Source of the DNA: Hemileia vastatrix
Taxonomy: Eukaryota > Basidiomycota > Pucciniomycetes > Pucciniales > Zaghouaniaceae
Assembly (NCBI GenBank): GCA_030280995.1
Contig: JASXTE010000009.1
Span: 31,580,501-31,644,500, forward strand
Direction of reading: 5' to 3'
Length of the DNA stretch: 64,000 bases
Made by a program: the position numbers and the translations under genes
Shown here: positions 45,607 through 58,077 of the stretch, piece by piece
Position numbering within the stretch: the first letter of the stretch is position 1
Layout: every line of letters begins with the position of its first letter
Notes under the pieces: model-generated
Databases searched by the model: none
What the model was told of the DNA's origin: nothing
What the model saw: the letters and a program-made list of their open reading frames with translations, nothing else

Positions 45607-47483
45607 TCCTCCCTCCAATGAGGAATGTCCCCATTTTTAAATTTGCATAATTGGCTGATCACATATTCCTCTTTTCTCAACCTCTTCAACCATCAACTTA
45701 AAATTTCATCCTTTCCACCAAAGTTTCTTCTCAATCAATCCTCAACTTTATAATCATCATAAATTTTTTTTGAAAGTTTCTAGCTTTTCCCTGCAAATTG
45801 TGGGCCAGATATAAAGTTCCTTGCTTGATGTGTGATCCTGGCCTTCCCTAAAGAGCTTCCTGTGATCCCTGTAGGATAAAAAAAGTTAAATGTATTTTTC
45901 CAGTAATTTGTTCCAGAACCAACCTCTACACAGGCCCAGAAGCTTTACTTGATTCTACTATATTCAAAAAGAGATTATCAAAAATTTAAACTTTCTTCAG
46001 AAACATTAATGCCAAAACAGATTCTTCATCAAAAAATTGTAATCCTGATCCTGAGCTACCACACCCTTCTCAAGATCCTAATTGCATAATTACAGTTTCT
46101 CCTTTCAGTTTTTATGAAACTTTATTTCTTGCCTTCAAAAGTCTATCCATCTTTTCATATCCACTAATCCACATTACTGACTCTTCCATCCCTTTACTTT
46201 TAAGCTATCAAAATCCCCAATACCAATGATGATGGACGGTTACAAATTGATAATATTTATCATTATCCAAAATTTCATATATATCTATTTTTGAATTTTG
46301 TGATGATACGAAGAGAAAATTTTAAATTTATTTTCAAATAACTTCAGCCAATAATAATGAAGATATTATGAAGAGAAGAATACTAATACAATGTTTTGAT
46401 TCTGATGTAGAAAAAGCTCAAAAGATTATTTATTTTGAATTTTCTAATCTTCTTAAAAAATCTATTTATTTAGTGTTTTTTAAAAGGTTTTCTGTTTTAT
46501 CCTATATTATTTCTGACTTTTATTGATATAAAATAAAATAAACCATATTTTTCCTCGTGATGATTCCCCTACTGAGAGCAAGGTTTGAATCCCTTCAGAA
46601 TTCCCTCTACCAGTCTCTTTCTTGCACAGCATCAGAGAGTAGGCTCTACACCTACTGGGATGAATACTTTGATTTAATTTTCACCATAAGGTTCTACAAG
46701 ATTCCTCAAATATAGTCTGACATAAGGCACACTACATTTCTAACTACCTAATCCACCTTCAAGGGATTTAGCATCAAAAAATTCAAATAAATTTAAAGCT
46801 ATTTAAATTTCTTTAAAACCTTCAGAATTTCTCATTTTTATCCGGAACTTCTTAGCACCTTTATTTCCAGACTTTGAGTGCATCAAAGATCTCTTCACCC
46901 TATCATCCAACACCTCTACACTCTCCATATTTCAGGGTAAACTAAAACCACTTTACAAATATTTTCCAATAATCCTTTAGACACTCTACTTTTCTTTAAC
47001 CATAATAAAATTTTTCAAATTTTATGAAATATTCATTTCCTAAAGCTCATCTTCACTCTATTCATCAATGATTGAGTTTTCCTAATGAGTTATTTTTCAG
47101 TTTGAGTACTTATGAACCCATTATAAATTAAAAATATTGACATTTCCAGTTTAAAGTCTTGGAGTACCAAACATTTAAACAATTACCAGTTTATAGTCTT
47201 GGTGGACCAACCCTCCTGTAAATCCCTAATAAAATTTTCCAAATAATGAATGAATTTCCAGTTTAAGATCATGGAGAAACTAATATAAAAATTACTAGTT
47301 TATGGACATGGTGGACCCAAACATTCAATTTATCTCCAACATCCCTACTAAAATCCTAAACCCAAATTAATCCACCAGTCCTTTTTCCCAGTTCCAAATT
47401 TTTATTCAGTGTTATTTTCCAATCCTAATTTTCAACCTTTTCAAGATGTTTCAAACTAAATTTGCTGCTTCTCCAGATCAAGA
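45607..47483 (-). other. D2 noncoding 3' region
   Basis: Inverse counterpart of the D1 3' region. The same recurring motif appears in reverse (CCAGTTTATAGTCTTGGTGG type) at about 47146, 47186, 47257 and 47294. No coding frame is supported. Confidence 0.55.
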
Positions 47484-47948
47484 TTGCAACTGAGGTCCCT
47501 TACCCATAGAGACTGTGTTTTCACTTTCAAATTGAGAACACACACCTATAATAGGACTTGCTCCACCTTTTATGAAAAGAAGAGAAAAAAATCTGGCCTG
47601 AAATATGGCTCCTTCCCTAGATCTGCCACCACTGCTGTTCCTTCCTTAAAATTTTGGCTTGCTAGTTCTCCTTTCAGGACTCAATCTCATTCTAGGACTC
47701 CAACTGCTTCTAGAGCTATGCTTAATCCTCCTTCTACCAAAAAAGTTCTAGGTATTTCTTCTTCTCCATCAATTCCTTCTCCTAGTCCTTTTAGAAGCTC
47801 TCCTAAAAAAGACCAAGATCTAAAAGCCTTAATCCTTCTGAAAACTCTACAATACCATCCAAGAAATAAAAAACCTCCTGCTCCTGTTCTCCTCCTCAGA
47901 AAATTTCTACTCAATCCATTAAAGCTTCCGACACCAGAAAATATATAA
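47484..47948 (+). pseudogene. D2 antisense ORF, upstream degenerate copy
   Basis: A 154-codon plus-strand frame, antisense to D2. Near its start it reads C-V-F-T...Y-N-R-T-C, resembling the CTFT...YNRACHSC cysteine motif of the frame at 48502, followed by basic and then Ser/Pro-rich sequence in both. It is therefore probably a diverged tandem duplicate of that gene's start, with some cysteines lost. Confidence 0.45.
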
Positions 47949-48501
47949 TGCCAAAATTTTAAAACTCTTTAATCTACCTTATTAAGGCAAAGCACATTCA
48001 CAGTAAGCCATTAAAATTTTGTCTTGAAAGTGTGGATTCTGGTATGTTCTCCTTCTAAATGTTTTCTTTTATGCTTTATTCCTGACAATTTATGATATTG
48101 TTTTTGGAATTTTCTGGGACTTCCTGTCCTTTTTCAGATTAACATGTCACAAATCTGGCTCTATCTTGCACATATATTCCCCATCATGTGATTAGCAGAA
48201 AAAAGTATTTTTCTTTCAACATCTTGACACATTAAAGAGCCCATCTTTCAAAATACAGAGAAGAGGCCCATTTGGGAGAGCAAGTTATGAGGGACCAGTT
48301 TAAAATTTCCAAATCACTCCAACACAATCAAAATAATCAAATTATATCAGCAAAAAATGCTACAAATTGGCTGTCTCTAAATTTATCAAACTGAGTTCCA
48401 TCTCCATAAAATAAGCCCCCTCTGGATCCCCAGATTTTGACCCAACAGACTTTCCTTGTTTCACTACTCCCAAGAACTACGCTTGAAAACAGTGTATACA
48501 C

Positions 48502-49783
48502 ATGTGCAGACCATGCACCTTCACTCTTCCAACTCCTGAAGCAAAACTCTACAACAGGGCCTGTCATTCTTGCAGCTCCAAAAAAAAATGTGAAAGAGAC
48601 CCCAATTATCCTACACCACCACCTTTACTTTCACACAAATACATCTCTAGATCTCCAATCAGATCCCCAGAACTAGGTCCTTCTTCCTATACTTTATCTT
48701 CATCTCCATCTCCAAAACACTGTTTAAAAGACCTGCTTTATCATCTCAAGAAACAGCCTTTATCTCAGCAAATTCAGCTAAAAAAGCTTCAAAATCAGCT
48801 CCAAAGCTGCTAGACCGCATCCAGGCGGCCCACCAACCTTGCTTGGAAGCGTAAATCAGGCTCAAAAACTCCAAATTTTAGCCAGAAAAAAGCCAACATC
48901 CACCAGTAAACAACAACAACTCCACGCAAAAACCTCCTAGTGCTCCCAGAGCAATTCCCACAAAAATTTCTTCATCAAAAATTCCAAAAAATACCAAAAC
49001 TTCAAGAAGACCTCCAGAGGACCTCAGGAAGACTCCAGAGCACCAAACACTGCTCCCTGACAAAAATATCCCTCTCAAACAAGAAGAATTAACTACACCT
49101 CTCCTCTTCCAGAAAATTACTCATCTGACAGTTCTATTTCTTCCAGATCTTCATCCAGAAGATCCCAATCAGCTTCCAGATCACCTTCTCCTGGTCCATC
49201 CTACAACTAACCTGGTACTCCACCACCAGTATCCAACCAAACTGGACCAAGCAACAATATCAAAAACAACAACAGCAGCACTGCTGCTCCAACTACGCAA
49301 CAGGAACATCCTCCTTCTAGTCTATCTCCTCAACACCATTTAGAAGATGATCATGAGAATCCATACCTCCATCTGGTTGATCCTCCTACAACATGAATTC
49401 AGAATTCTTCAACAGCCCAAATCCCAGCCACTTACAAATTTGATAAGCTTTGAATCTGTAAGAACCAAGTTAATTAATTCAATTTCTTCAACAGAAAACA
49501 ATTACTGATCCAATTCTTCTGTTTAGTTGGAACCCCGCCTCCTGAAACTGCAATTGGAATCGGCCAACCTCTAGAAAATACCTTAACACTGGATTACACC
49601 GACATGAAACAACACCTAAGAATGATGTTTTCAAACATGCTAGAGGCCTTTGCACTTCATGGTCCATTTAATGACTTTGAAAAGAATCTGAGGAAACAGC
49701 TCCTTGATGACCACTGGAAGATGTCTAGAAAAATTAAGCACACCTTCCAACAATCTTTCCCCACTTCTTCACCTTCTTCCTAA
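48502..49783 (+). pseudogene. D2 antisense gene with a zinc-cluster-like motif
   Basis: Plus strand, antisense to D2, between integrase and 3' LTR. The cysteine motif C-x2-C-x15-C-x2-C-x5-C lies at residues 2-30 of the frame starting 48502, followed by a basic stretch (SSKKKC) and a Ser/Pro-rich tail. Later frames continue with QHHLEDDHENPYLHLVDPP (about 49333) and, after a likely intron (GTAAGA near 49458 to TTTAG at 49526), GTPPPETAIGIGQ to TAA at 49781-49783. Stops and frame breaks make it a pseudogene or a multi-exon gene with wrong exons. The position and cysteine cluster parallel the B-family antisense gene. Confidence 0.5.
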
Positions 49784-51318
49784 AAATTACCATCTAATCT
49801 GTTTCCTCACCATTACAATACATATACTTTTTCAGCTGCCTAAACCACAAAGAACACAGTTCTTCCTCCATTCCTAACAAAAATCAAAAATGCCACCATA
49901 ATTTGGACCACCTTCCGGAGGCTTCTTCTTCCAGAAATTAAATAAAAAAAGAAACTAATAATTCACTAACTAGAAAGTACAATAATAAATAACAGATATA
50001 TATAAAAAACTTGTTTATTTTTGTTTTATTTTATTTCTTTTTATTTTTATTATTTTATTATTTTTATTTTAATTTTAATATTAATTTTAATTTTTAATTT
50101 TATTGTATTTTTCTTTTAAACTACTAACATACTAAAAAAAACTTGAAAATAATCAAAAAACATTACCCCAAATAATATGAGAGCTGAATAAGGTGAGATA
50201 AATAATAATTAAAAATGGTATCCCCCAGCCAATTAATGAGCTGATCCCCTAGTACCTTACCCACATTCAAGTGCACCTTGATGTGGATACACCATTAAAT
50301 AATTTTATTAAATGAATTGTGATAAAAATTAAATTAAGGAAAATAATATCAATAAAGAAAAGATGAAATAAATTGAAATCAAATAAAATAATAAAAAATG
50401 AGATAGAGATAAGAAAACAAAATAGAATTTCCTGGCCAATTGATGAGCCTTTCCCCACCAATGCTTGCCCACATCCAGGTGACCCTAATGTGGTGAAACC
50501 ATATAATATAATTTTTTGATTTGTCTTCCTTTATATCCTAATAGCCCCCATAAAAAATTAAAAGAAAAAAGTAAAAAAAAGAAAATAATCTAAAACTTCA
50601 ATCTAACCCAAAAATAAACACAAAAAATTAAAAAATAAAAAAATAAAAGGTCTGGCTCCATAGAAAGTCCAGTCCAAGGATATGATCACTGGGTGGGCTC
50701 CCTCCAATAAGTAAAAATGATGGGAGATCACCAGTGATCCACTACCAATCCAATTAGACCACAGAAGCCAGTCCAAGCCAGTAAGCCAGTTTAAAGTCAT
50801 AGCGGACTTGAAACCTGAATAACAAAAACCAGAACTAGGATTTAACTGGGGAAAACAAAATACTTAAACAGACATTATAGAGGTAACTTTTCTAAAGAGC
50901 AGCCAGCTCATCAGTTACCCCGCACTTGCCAAAATAAAATCTAGAAGCCCCCTTGGGTACCTTCTAACAAAATTACAACATCCAAACCAATAAACCAAAA
51001 CCAGTAAGAGTGAAGAGTCTGGCACATGAAGAACAAAAGAATTTCCAGTTTAAAGTCATAGAGGACTTAAACCTGTGAAGATAAAACAATACTAGGGTTC
51101 AACTAAATTAAAAGAAGGGGTTGGAAACAGACAATCTGGTGTAACTTCCCTACAGAGAATCCAGCCCATCAGTTACCCCTACACTTGCCAAGATAAAATC
51201 TAGAAGCCCAACCCATGGGTACCTTCTAACAAAAAACAGTTTCCAAAAAAAAACAGATGCACAGCATCACTAAAAATAAAAATTAAAGAATGGTCCATAG
51301 TTTATCCTTATTTCAGAG
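49784..51318 (-). repeat. D2 spacer with low-complexity tract and tandem duplications
   Basis: 49990-50120 is (TTTTA/TTTTTA)-rich. A segment of the form GCCAATTAATGAGC...CCCACATTCAAGTG is repeated at about 50225 and 50430. Another unit, with CCAGTTTAAAGTCAT and TCAGTTACCCC...CTAGAAGCCC, occurs at about 50786-51000 and 51045-51240. No coding sequence is recognised. Confidence 0.6.
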
Positions 51319-51560
51319 TCAATAATTTTCACTTCTAGTGCCTCTTGGGTAAAATCTCTTCACCTGATCAGCAGCCACTCTCTTTTTTAAGACTGCACCA
51401 TCTAACTCCTCCAAAACATAAGAACCTTCAGACACCTGAGATCTGACTCTGTAAGGTCCATTCCATCTTTCAGAAAAAATCTTTCCCCACTGACTCTCCA
51501 AACTTCTATTATACACAAAAACCAGACAACCAGATTTCCAGGGATTCCTGAGTCTATGAG
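51319..51560 (-). pseudogene. D2 integrase C-terminus
   Basis: The minus-strand frame encodes LRNPWKSGCLVFVYNRSLES, RWNGPYRV and SYVLEELDGAVLKK, aligning residue by residue with the end of the D1 integrase (40675-40920). It is cut at its 5' side by the LTR of B2 at 51561. Confidence 0.82.
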
Positions 51561-52337
51561 TGTCACCGGACGACCTACGCACAAGGTCGAGGATGTTCCT
51601 GAAAGTGAGATGAGGGATTTAGAATTTTCTTCGAAGCACAGAGGAATGATTCGAGGAAATGATTCGAAGGTCACTCGAAGTAAGAGCTACAGGTTCGAGG
51701 TATGTTCGAGAAGAATTATAAGATAGTTTCAAAGGTAATAGGAATTCTTAAGATCTCACGAAGGGTTGGAAACTCAATAATCAAAGTTTTAGGATTTAGA
51801 AATGATTTATTGAGAAAATAAAAGAAAGATAAAATTAAAATAATTTAACTTTAAAGATTTTACCACTATTAAATGTAAATATGTTTTATAATTTAATTCT
51901 AAGGAATATCAAACCAAATACCCAACCCGTTTATATCCCTTTATTCCTCCTCGCATTGACCTCCCTCTCATTGCACCATTCCCATACCATTGACCATTAC
52001 TAACATACACTTAGACCCTCTTTGCTAAATATCTGTCCATGCTCAATTTACCCCTTTTTATTAATTAACAAAACGTTTAATGAAAAAACTACTACTGTAC
52101 TATTACGTTGATCCTAGCGCTGTGCGTCGCTTATTGAAAATGAGACTAAGGCACCCTTTTGGGAGATTGACTAATTTAGATTAAGAGTTTAGGCTAGCTC
52201 AGTTAAATAGTAAGTACACAAAGGGGAATTGCAGTTGCTATGGAGAATTGCTTTCTGCGCTTTGAGTATAGATTTAGGACTCGATATTATTGATTTAATG
52301 AGCTGCTTTTGCCTCGAGTGTCACGTGGCGGGTGACA
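51561..52337 (-). repeat. 3' LTR of B2
   Basis: 777 bp, plus strand TGTCACC...GGTGACA, matching the B1 LTRs in reverse. It includes TTATAATTTAATTCT (51886-51900), the reverse complement of the predicted transcript start. Confidence 0.92.
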
Positions 52338-52344
52338 GATGCCT

Positions 52345-52353
52345 GGGTATAAG
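52345..52353 (+). promoter_or_regulatory. TATA-like box of the antisense gene (B2)
   Basis: GGGTATAAG just inside the LTR boundary and about 95 bp upstream of ATG 52448, at the same place as in B1. Confidence 0.5.
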
Positions 52354-52447
52354 AATCGCAAGCTCTGTTGAGCTTGAGCCATCTTCTCACACTAGTTTCC
52401 CTTCTTCTATATATATATTTTCTTCCTTATTTATTAATTTCCCTGTA

Positions 52448-53412
52448 ATGAATTGTCCTACTCCCACACCTACGCCTCCACACCCTAAAGCGGATGGGGG
52501 AATGATTACGCAACAGTTTTCCAAAGCTTGCACGGCTTGTGAAAGTATGGAATACTTCTGTGTCGAAAGTACGGCAACTCGAGGCCCTTGTCAGAAATGC
52601 GAGTTTTGACGTTGGCGACAAGTGGCGTGCGATGCATTGATGAAGAATGCAGAGATCGAACAACGGTTTACCAAGACCAAGTTTTGGGTGATCCCTAAAA
52701 CAAAAGAGGTGGTCGAAGACATTTGGGATGTCTCGGTTGGAGATGATCAATTGGTGGGGGAGAATGATAAGGAGCTCAACAACGAGATCACAACCTGGGT
52801 AACCCAGGCCATGAGTTCGAAGCGGGGTGTCAAAGAAGAAGTCGATGAATTGGTGGAGGAAGATGAAGATGAAGTCCCTGTTCCAGGGCGGGCACCCAAG
52901 AAATGACGGGTGGTCATTGAAGATGACGAGGACGAAAGAGAAGCAGAAGGAGAGTTAGAGGTGGCACCAAGGTTATTCTTAGAACCTGACCCCATCTTCG
53001 AAGTAAGCTTTTAGTTGTTGTTTTTTTAAGGATGAGGTTACTGATGAGTTTTGTTTAGACATCGAATACCGGTGAAGACCCCATTGAGGAGCCTGCATCG
53101 CTTTTACTAACTGAGGCAAACCCTCCGGTCACGGGTGGAAACAAAGAACCTGAAGACATGCTGGACCAGGTGTGGTTGAAGAAACCTCGTCAGGGTCGAC
53201 AAGTAAGGCTCGCAGAAGAGTTGTGTGGGGAGGTCGATACAATTATCGACACTGCTTCCTTTGATGTGGCAGAGGAACTCTTGGAGATTGGAGAGGTGGT
53301 TCTGGTAGGAGAGGAGGAGGTATTTGAGAAATGCAGGAAGGAGATAAGGGTAGTTTTGGAGAAGATGAAAAGATTGGTTCGAGAAAGATTGAAAGAGAAA
53401 AATTTGAAATGA
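52448..53412 (+). pseudogene. Antisense Zn2Cys6-like gene of B2 (decayed copy)
   Basis: Starts MNCPTPTPTPPHPKADGG like the B1 gene. Exon 1 runs to 53002, the intron is 53003-53058 (GTAAG...TTTAG) and exon 2 is 53059-53412. Cysteines 28, 31, 38, 48 and 51 are kept; the next codon pair is changed so that the Cys-54 codon is TGA (about 52607). A second TGA near 52904 replaces an Arg of the PKKRRV motif. Otherwise the acidic regions and the C-terminal helix (EEEVFEKCRKEIRVVLEKMK) are well conserved with B1. Confidence 0.75.
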
Positions 53413-54412
53413 AAAGGAGAGATGTAAAGAGGTAGAAAAATAGAATTGTATTTTAGTTTTATTTTATTTTATTTTATTTTATTTTATTTTATTTTATTTT
53501 ATTTATTATTGTAGGTGAATATTATTACTTTATAAGATTTGGGAGAGAGAGAAAAAAAGAAGTTTTAAATAAAATTTTGCTTTAGAATTTGAAAGAAGAA
53601 ATTTAGATAAGAAAGAAAGAAGTTATTTAATTGAAGGAAGTTTTAAGTTTTTTTTTAAAAGAAAAATTTATGTAAGAGAAGAGAGAGAAAAAAATGGTTG
53701 GTGATTGAGATGAGTTTGTTGAATTGAGAATTTAATGAAAGAAGAATTTGTTTTTTTTTTTTTTGCAAAAAGTTGTTGATTGATTTTTTTTTAGGAAATT
53801 TTAGTTGAAAAGAGAGGATGAAGAAAGAAAAGAAAAAAAAACAGAATTTAGAATTTAAAGAGAATTTGAAAAGAAGAATCATTTGTTCGAAGAATTTTTT
53901 ATAGGGAGATTTAGAGGTTGAAGTTAAGTTCGAGGAAATGGTCGTGTCGTACAAGATTTGATGATTTGAAGTAAAGAAAGTTTTTAAAGAGAGAATAAAT
54001 TTTTAGAAAAGAAATTTTTAAAGAGAATTTTAAATTTAAGAAAATAATGTATTTAGAGAATTGAAAAAGAAAAGAAAGAAAATATTTAGAGAGATTTAAG
54101 AGTTTTTTATTTTATTTTATTATTTATGTTTATTCTATTTATTTTATTTTATTTTATTTTTATTTTATTATTTATGTTTATTCTATTTATTTTATTTTAT
54201 TTTATTTTATTTTTATTTAATTTTATTTTAGTTATTTTTAATTTTGATTTTGCTTTTAGTTGGTTTTGGAGAAAATTTTATAGAAGGAGAAGAAAGAAAA
54301 AGAAGAGAGAAAAAAGAAAACAAGGCTAAGAAATTTAAGAGGTGTTTAGATTTTTTACGAGAAAAAGAAAGAAAGAAAAAGAAAAAAGAAAATTTTTAAA
54401 ATAAAAGAAATT
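53413..54412 (-). other. Low-complexity spacer of B2 with (TTTTA) microsatellite
   Basis: Equivalent of 14294-15464 in B1. About ten perfect TTTTA units lie at 53456-53506, with further tracts around 54110-54240. Purine-rich elsewhere. The site near 53565 corresponds to the MITE insertion point of B1 and is uninterrupted. No genes. Confidence 0.6.
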
Positions 54413-57400
54413 TTAAGGTCTTGGTTTTAAAGGATAATTTAAATGAAAAGATTTTAGGAGTTCAGGGGCGTTAGAAACATTGATGGCTGGTTCCCAGGAT
54501 GTTTTGTCTGAGTCATTGAGGAAGCCTTCCCATTCCACAAGGTATTGAAGTTTCCCCTTGCGTATTCTTGAATCAAGGATACGACTTACTTCCCACTCTA
54601 GATGATCTTCTACTTCTACCGGTTCCGGAGGGGGTTGGTTCTTGCCCGGGTATATTTCTCGAGCCAGTTCCAGGAGAGATACATGGAAAACAGGGTGAAT
54701 TGCCTGCCATTTAGTAGGTAACTTGAGTCGAAATGCAGTTTTAGAGACTTCAGAGTCAATTTCGAATGGTCCCAAGCGCTTTTCAGCCAGTTTCTTTGAT
54801 GGTCGTGTTGTTCAAATTTTTCGTGCGTCGAGCCATACTTTGTCGCCTGGTTTAAAGGAAGGAGCAGATTGTCGATGTTTGTCGGCCTGTTCCTTGTATC
54901 TTCGAATTGCTGATTCCAAATTTGTTTTAAGTTCTTCTTGAAGTCGTGATATAGTTCGAAGATAATGTTCCGCAGGATGATTAGTTCCTACATGGATTGA
55001 GTTGAATCAAGGATGTCCTCCATAAATGGTTTCGAAGGGAGATTGTCGTGTCGAAGAATGAGTCAAGTTATTATAAGCAAATTCGCCCAATGGTAACCAT
55101 GTGGTCCGATTGTCTTGTTGGTAACTGACATACATTTGAAGATATTATTCAAGGATTAGGTTAACTCTTTTTGTTTGACCAACAGTTTCAGGGTGATAGG
55201 CCGGGGAGAGGTTCCTCGTAATATTGAGTTGTCGACACAGTTGGGTCCAGAATGTGGATACAAACAATGAGCCTCTATCTTAAATAATATCATTTGGTAA
55301 GCGTGTTTGGAGAATACATATTCTAGGAACAATTTCGACAAATCTTCTGCTGTAGAAGTAGTAGTGGTTTTAATGAAAATAGACATTTTTGAAAATCTAT
55401 CTACTATTACTAATATAGCATCAAAATCATTAGAAAAAGGAAGTTGAGAAATGAAATCCATTTATAAAGATTCCAAAGGTTTAGAGGGGATAGGAAGTGG
55501 TTGAAGCAACCCATTCTTCCGGTGACGGGGAGCCTTATTCCTATTACATTCGTAACAAGCTTTTATATAGGCCCTGATTTCCCTGGTCATACCTGGCCAG
55601 AAGAAATCCCTCGCTATTAACTGGTAGGTTTTATCAACCCCAAAATGACCAGCTAATGGAGAATCATGTCGACTGTTGAAAATCCATAATTTTATCTCAT
55701 TGTTGTCGGGTATGACTACTCTACCTTTGAAGACTAATAGACCTGATTCAATACTAAATCCTTTGGCCCCTTGCTTCGAGAGTATTTTGTCTTTTAACCC
55801 TAAACAATATTTGTCCTTCTACTGAGCTTTGAGGATGTTGGATAGTGGATTTTGAAAAGATTGAATTTTCATCGAATTAAGTTGATGAGTCATTAACATT
55901 GATTCATTGAAGATTGATTGCACATTTGCTGGGTTCTTGTCAGCAAATGCGTCCCCCCGCTGTGGGTAAACGTCGTCCCGATGTGACAAGATATCTGGGA
56001 CAATGCAGTTTTTACCTGGGCGATAGGAAATAGAGAAGGAAAATTCAGACAAAAATTCAGCCCACCTGGCTTGACGCCTGGTTAACACTTTGGAAGACAT
56101 GAAGTATTTTAAAGCATTATGATCTGTTAAAATTTGAAAAGGACTATCTAGACTGAGAAGAAAAGAACGCCATTTTTTAAGACAATGGATAATAGCTAAA
56201 AGCTCTTTGTCATGAATTTCATAATTTAATTCTGCTGCAATGAGTTTGCGTGACTCAAAAGCAACAGGATGAAACAATTTTGTTTCAGGATTTAATTGGG
56301 AGATGAACCCTGCAATAGCATAATCGCTTGCATCTGTCTCAACTATTGTCGAAGCAGAAGGATCAAAATGTCGAAGAATTGGGGCTGTGGTGAATGCCGT
56401 TTTTAGTGCTTCGAATTCCTTTTGTGCTGTAGAAGTAAAAACAAAAGGAATGTGTTTTCTAAGAAGAGAAGTAAGATTGGAAATAGTTTTAGAGTAATAT
56501 TTAATAAATCTTCTATAGAAGTTTGCAAAACCCAAAAATCCTTGGAGCGATTTAATGTTGTTGAGCTCAGGCCATTCCAGGATTTTCTGGACTTTTTTGT
56601 CATCCATGACTAAACCTTCAGTGGACAATGTAAAACCCAAAAAATCAATTGATTTGAGGTGGAATTCGCATTTATTATGCTTGGCATAGAGACCATGATC
56701 TTGAAGACGATTTAGGACCTGTCGAACATGATGAATATGTTCATCCAGTGTCTTCGAGAAAATTAAAATATCATCTAAATAGACGACTACAAATTGTTCA
56801 ACAACATCTTGAAAGATGTCATTAACAAAAGTTTGAAAAGTTGAAAATGCGTTACATAATCCAAAAGACATAACTAAATATTCAAAACTACCAAATCTAG
56901 TGCACATTGCAGTCAGTGGTTCATGACCTTCTGCAATGCGAATCAGATTGTAAGCACCTCTAAGATCAATTTTAGAAAAGAAATTAGCACCATTGAAAAG
57001 GGTAAGAAGTAATGACATAGGAGGAACAGGATATGCATTCTTCTTAGTGACTGTGTTGAGATTTCTATAGTCAACACAAAACCCAAGACTACCATCCTTC
57101 TTTTTTGCAAAGAGGACAGGGGAGCCGGTTGGAGATTCACTGGCTCTGATGAAACCTTTGGCTACATTCTCTGCAATGTATTCTCAAAGAACTTGAGATT
57201 CGTCGTTTGACAAAGAATAGACAGGACCTGCCAGAGGTACTGGGCCTATTAACTCTATTTGATGGTCGTAGGGTCGATGAGGTGGTAACTTATCGGCCTT
57301 GCGGATTGAGAAAACATTGAGGAAATGGAGATAGATTTCTGGTAGAGTTGATTTAATGGCTTCAACGTTGATTTGGTCGTCCTCTTCATCTTCGAGAGAA

Positions 57401-58077
57401 TCTGTCGAGGGGATACCTGTATTGAGAGAGCAGAATTCGATTACTTCGAGGTAATTTAAATCCTCTTCGAGTGAAGTCATCAAGATAGAAGGGTTAGCCA
57501 ATTGCTCATTTAGAGAAAGATCAGATGTTTGCAATTCATCTGGAAGAGACTTGTCCTCTAGCAGGATGCTGTCAGGCGGGTTTTTTAACTCCCTATTGAC
57601 CTGCATTGAAGAATCAGAAATATACTTAGAGCGTGGGGTGATCAATCCCTTAGTCCAATCAAATTCGGGATTCCAATGCGTTAAAAAGTCATGGCCAAGA
57701 ATGGTATCGTCCATCCTTGGGGCTTCCAAGACTGATAATTCCCACTCGAAGGGGGTAAAGTTTGGAAAGTTGAAAACCCATAAAACTTTCTTACTTACCC
57801 AATATTTGGGTTCCTCTGATTCGACCAAATAGATTGGAGTTCAATCGACATCTGTAAATGTTAGTTGAAGCTTCTCGGCAAAAGATAAACTAACAAAAGA
57901 AATTGAAGCTCCAGATTCTATAAGACAACTGAAGGGGATATCCTCCTTAAAAAGAATGAATCTCAAGCGGTTTAAGGCAACTCCAGTCCTTAAGACATGG
58001 AGGTTCTGTGCACTGGGAGAGATAAGATAGTTTGCTTTTCACACAAGTAAAATATCTACTAGTTTTTTGACTTAGAA
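54413..58077 (-). pseudogene. B2 Pol: protease, RT, RNase H, integrase, chromodomain
   Basis: In minus-strand order: protease near 57915, where the catalytic motif reads E-S-G-A (Asp changed to Glu); RT in a 399-codon frame 57018-55819 with [10 protein letters not shown] and RNase H TDASDYAIAG; integrase with an intact His (SRHDSPLAGH) and C-x2-C; chromodomain 54413-54775. Breaks include TGA at 57841, TGA at 57184, TAG at 55819, TAA near 55462, a one-base deletion near 55302, and the TGA at 54812-54814 shared with B1. RT is uninterrupted at the point where B1 has a MITE. Confidence 0.88.

Larger units (their letters stand above)
44864..51560 (-). mobile_element. Element D2: truncated D-family element, inverted, tail-to-tail with D1
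   Basis: It carries a D-type LTR (44864-45606, minus strand), a long 3' region and the integrase C-terminus (51319-51560), where it is cut by B2. Everything 5' of that point is missing beyond B2, so part was deleted. Only about 54 bp separates it from the D1 3' LTR. It differs from D1 in keeping an antisense coding region (47484-49783). Confidence 0.78.

Noticed and set aside
52229..52447. LTR frame that reads into the B2 antisense gene as an N-terminal extension
   Set aside because: In B1 the equivalent LTR frame is not in phase with the antisense gene, and a TATA-like box lies between them, so ATG 52448/16416 is preferred.
54126..54329. Frame encoding repeated FILF-type residues
   Set aside because: Produced by the TTTTA microsatellite in the B2 spacer.
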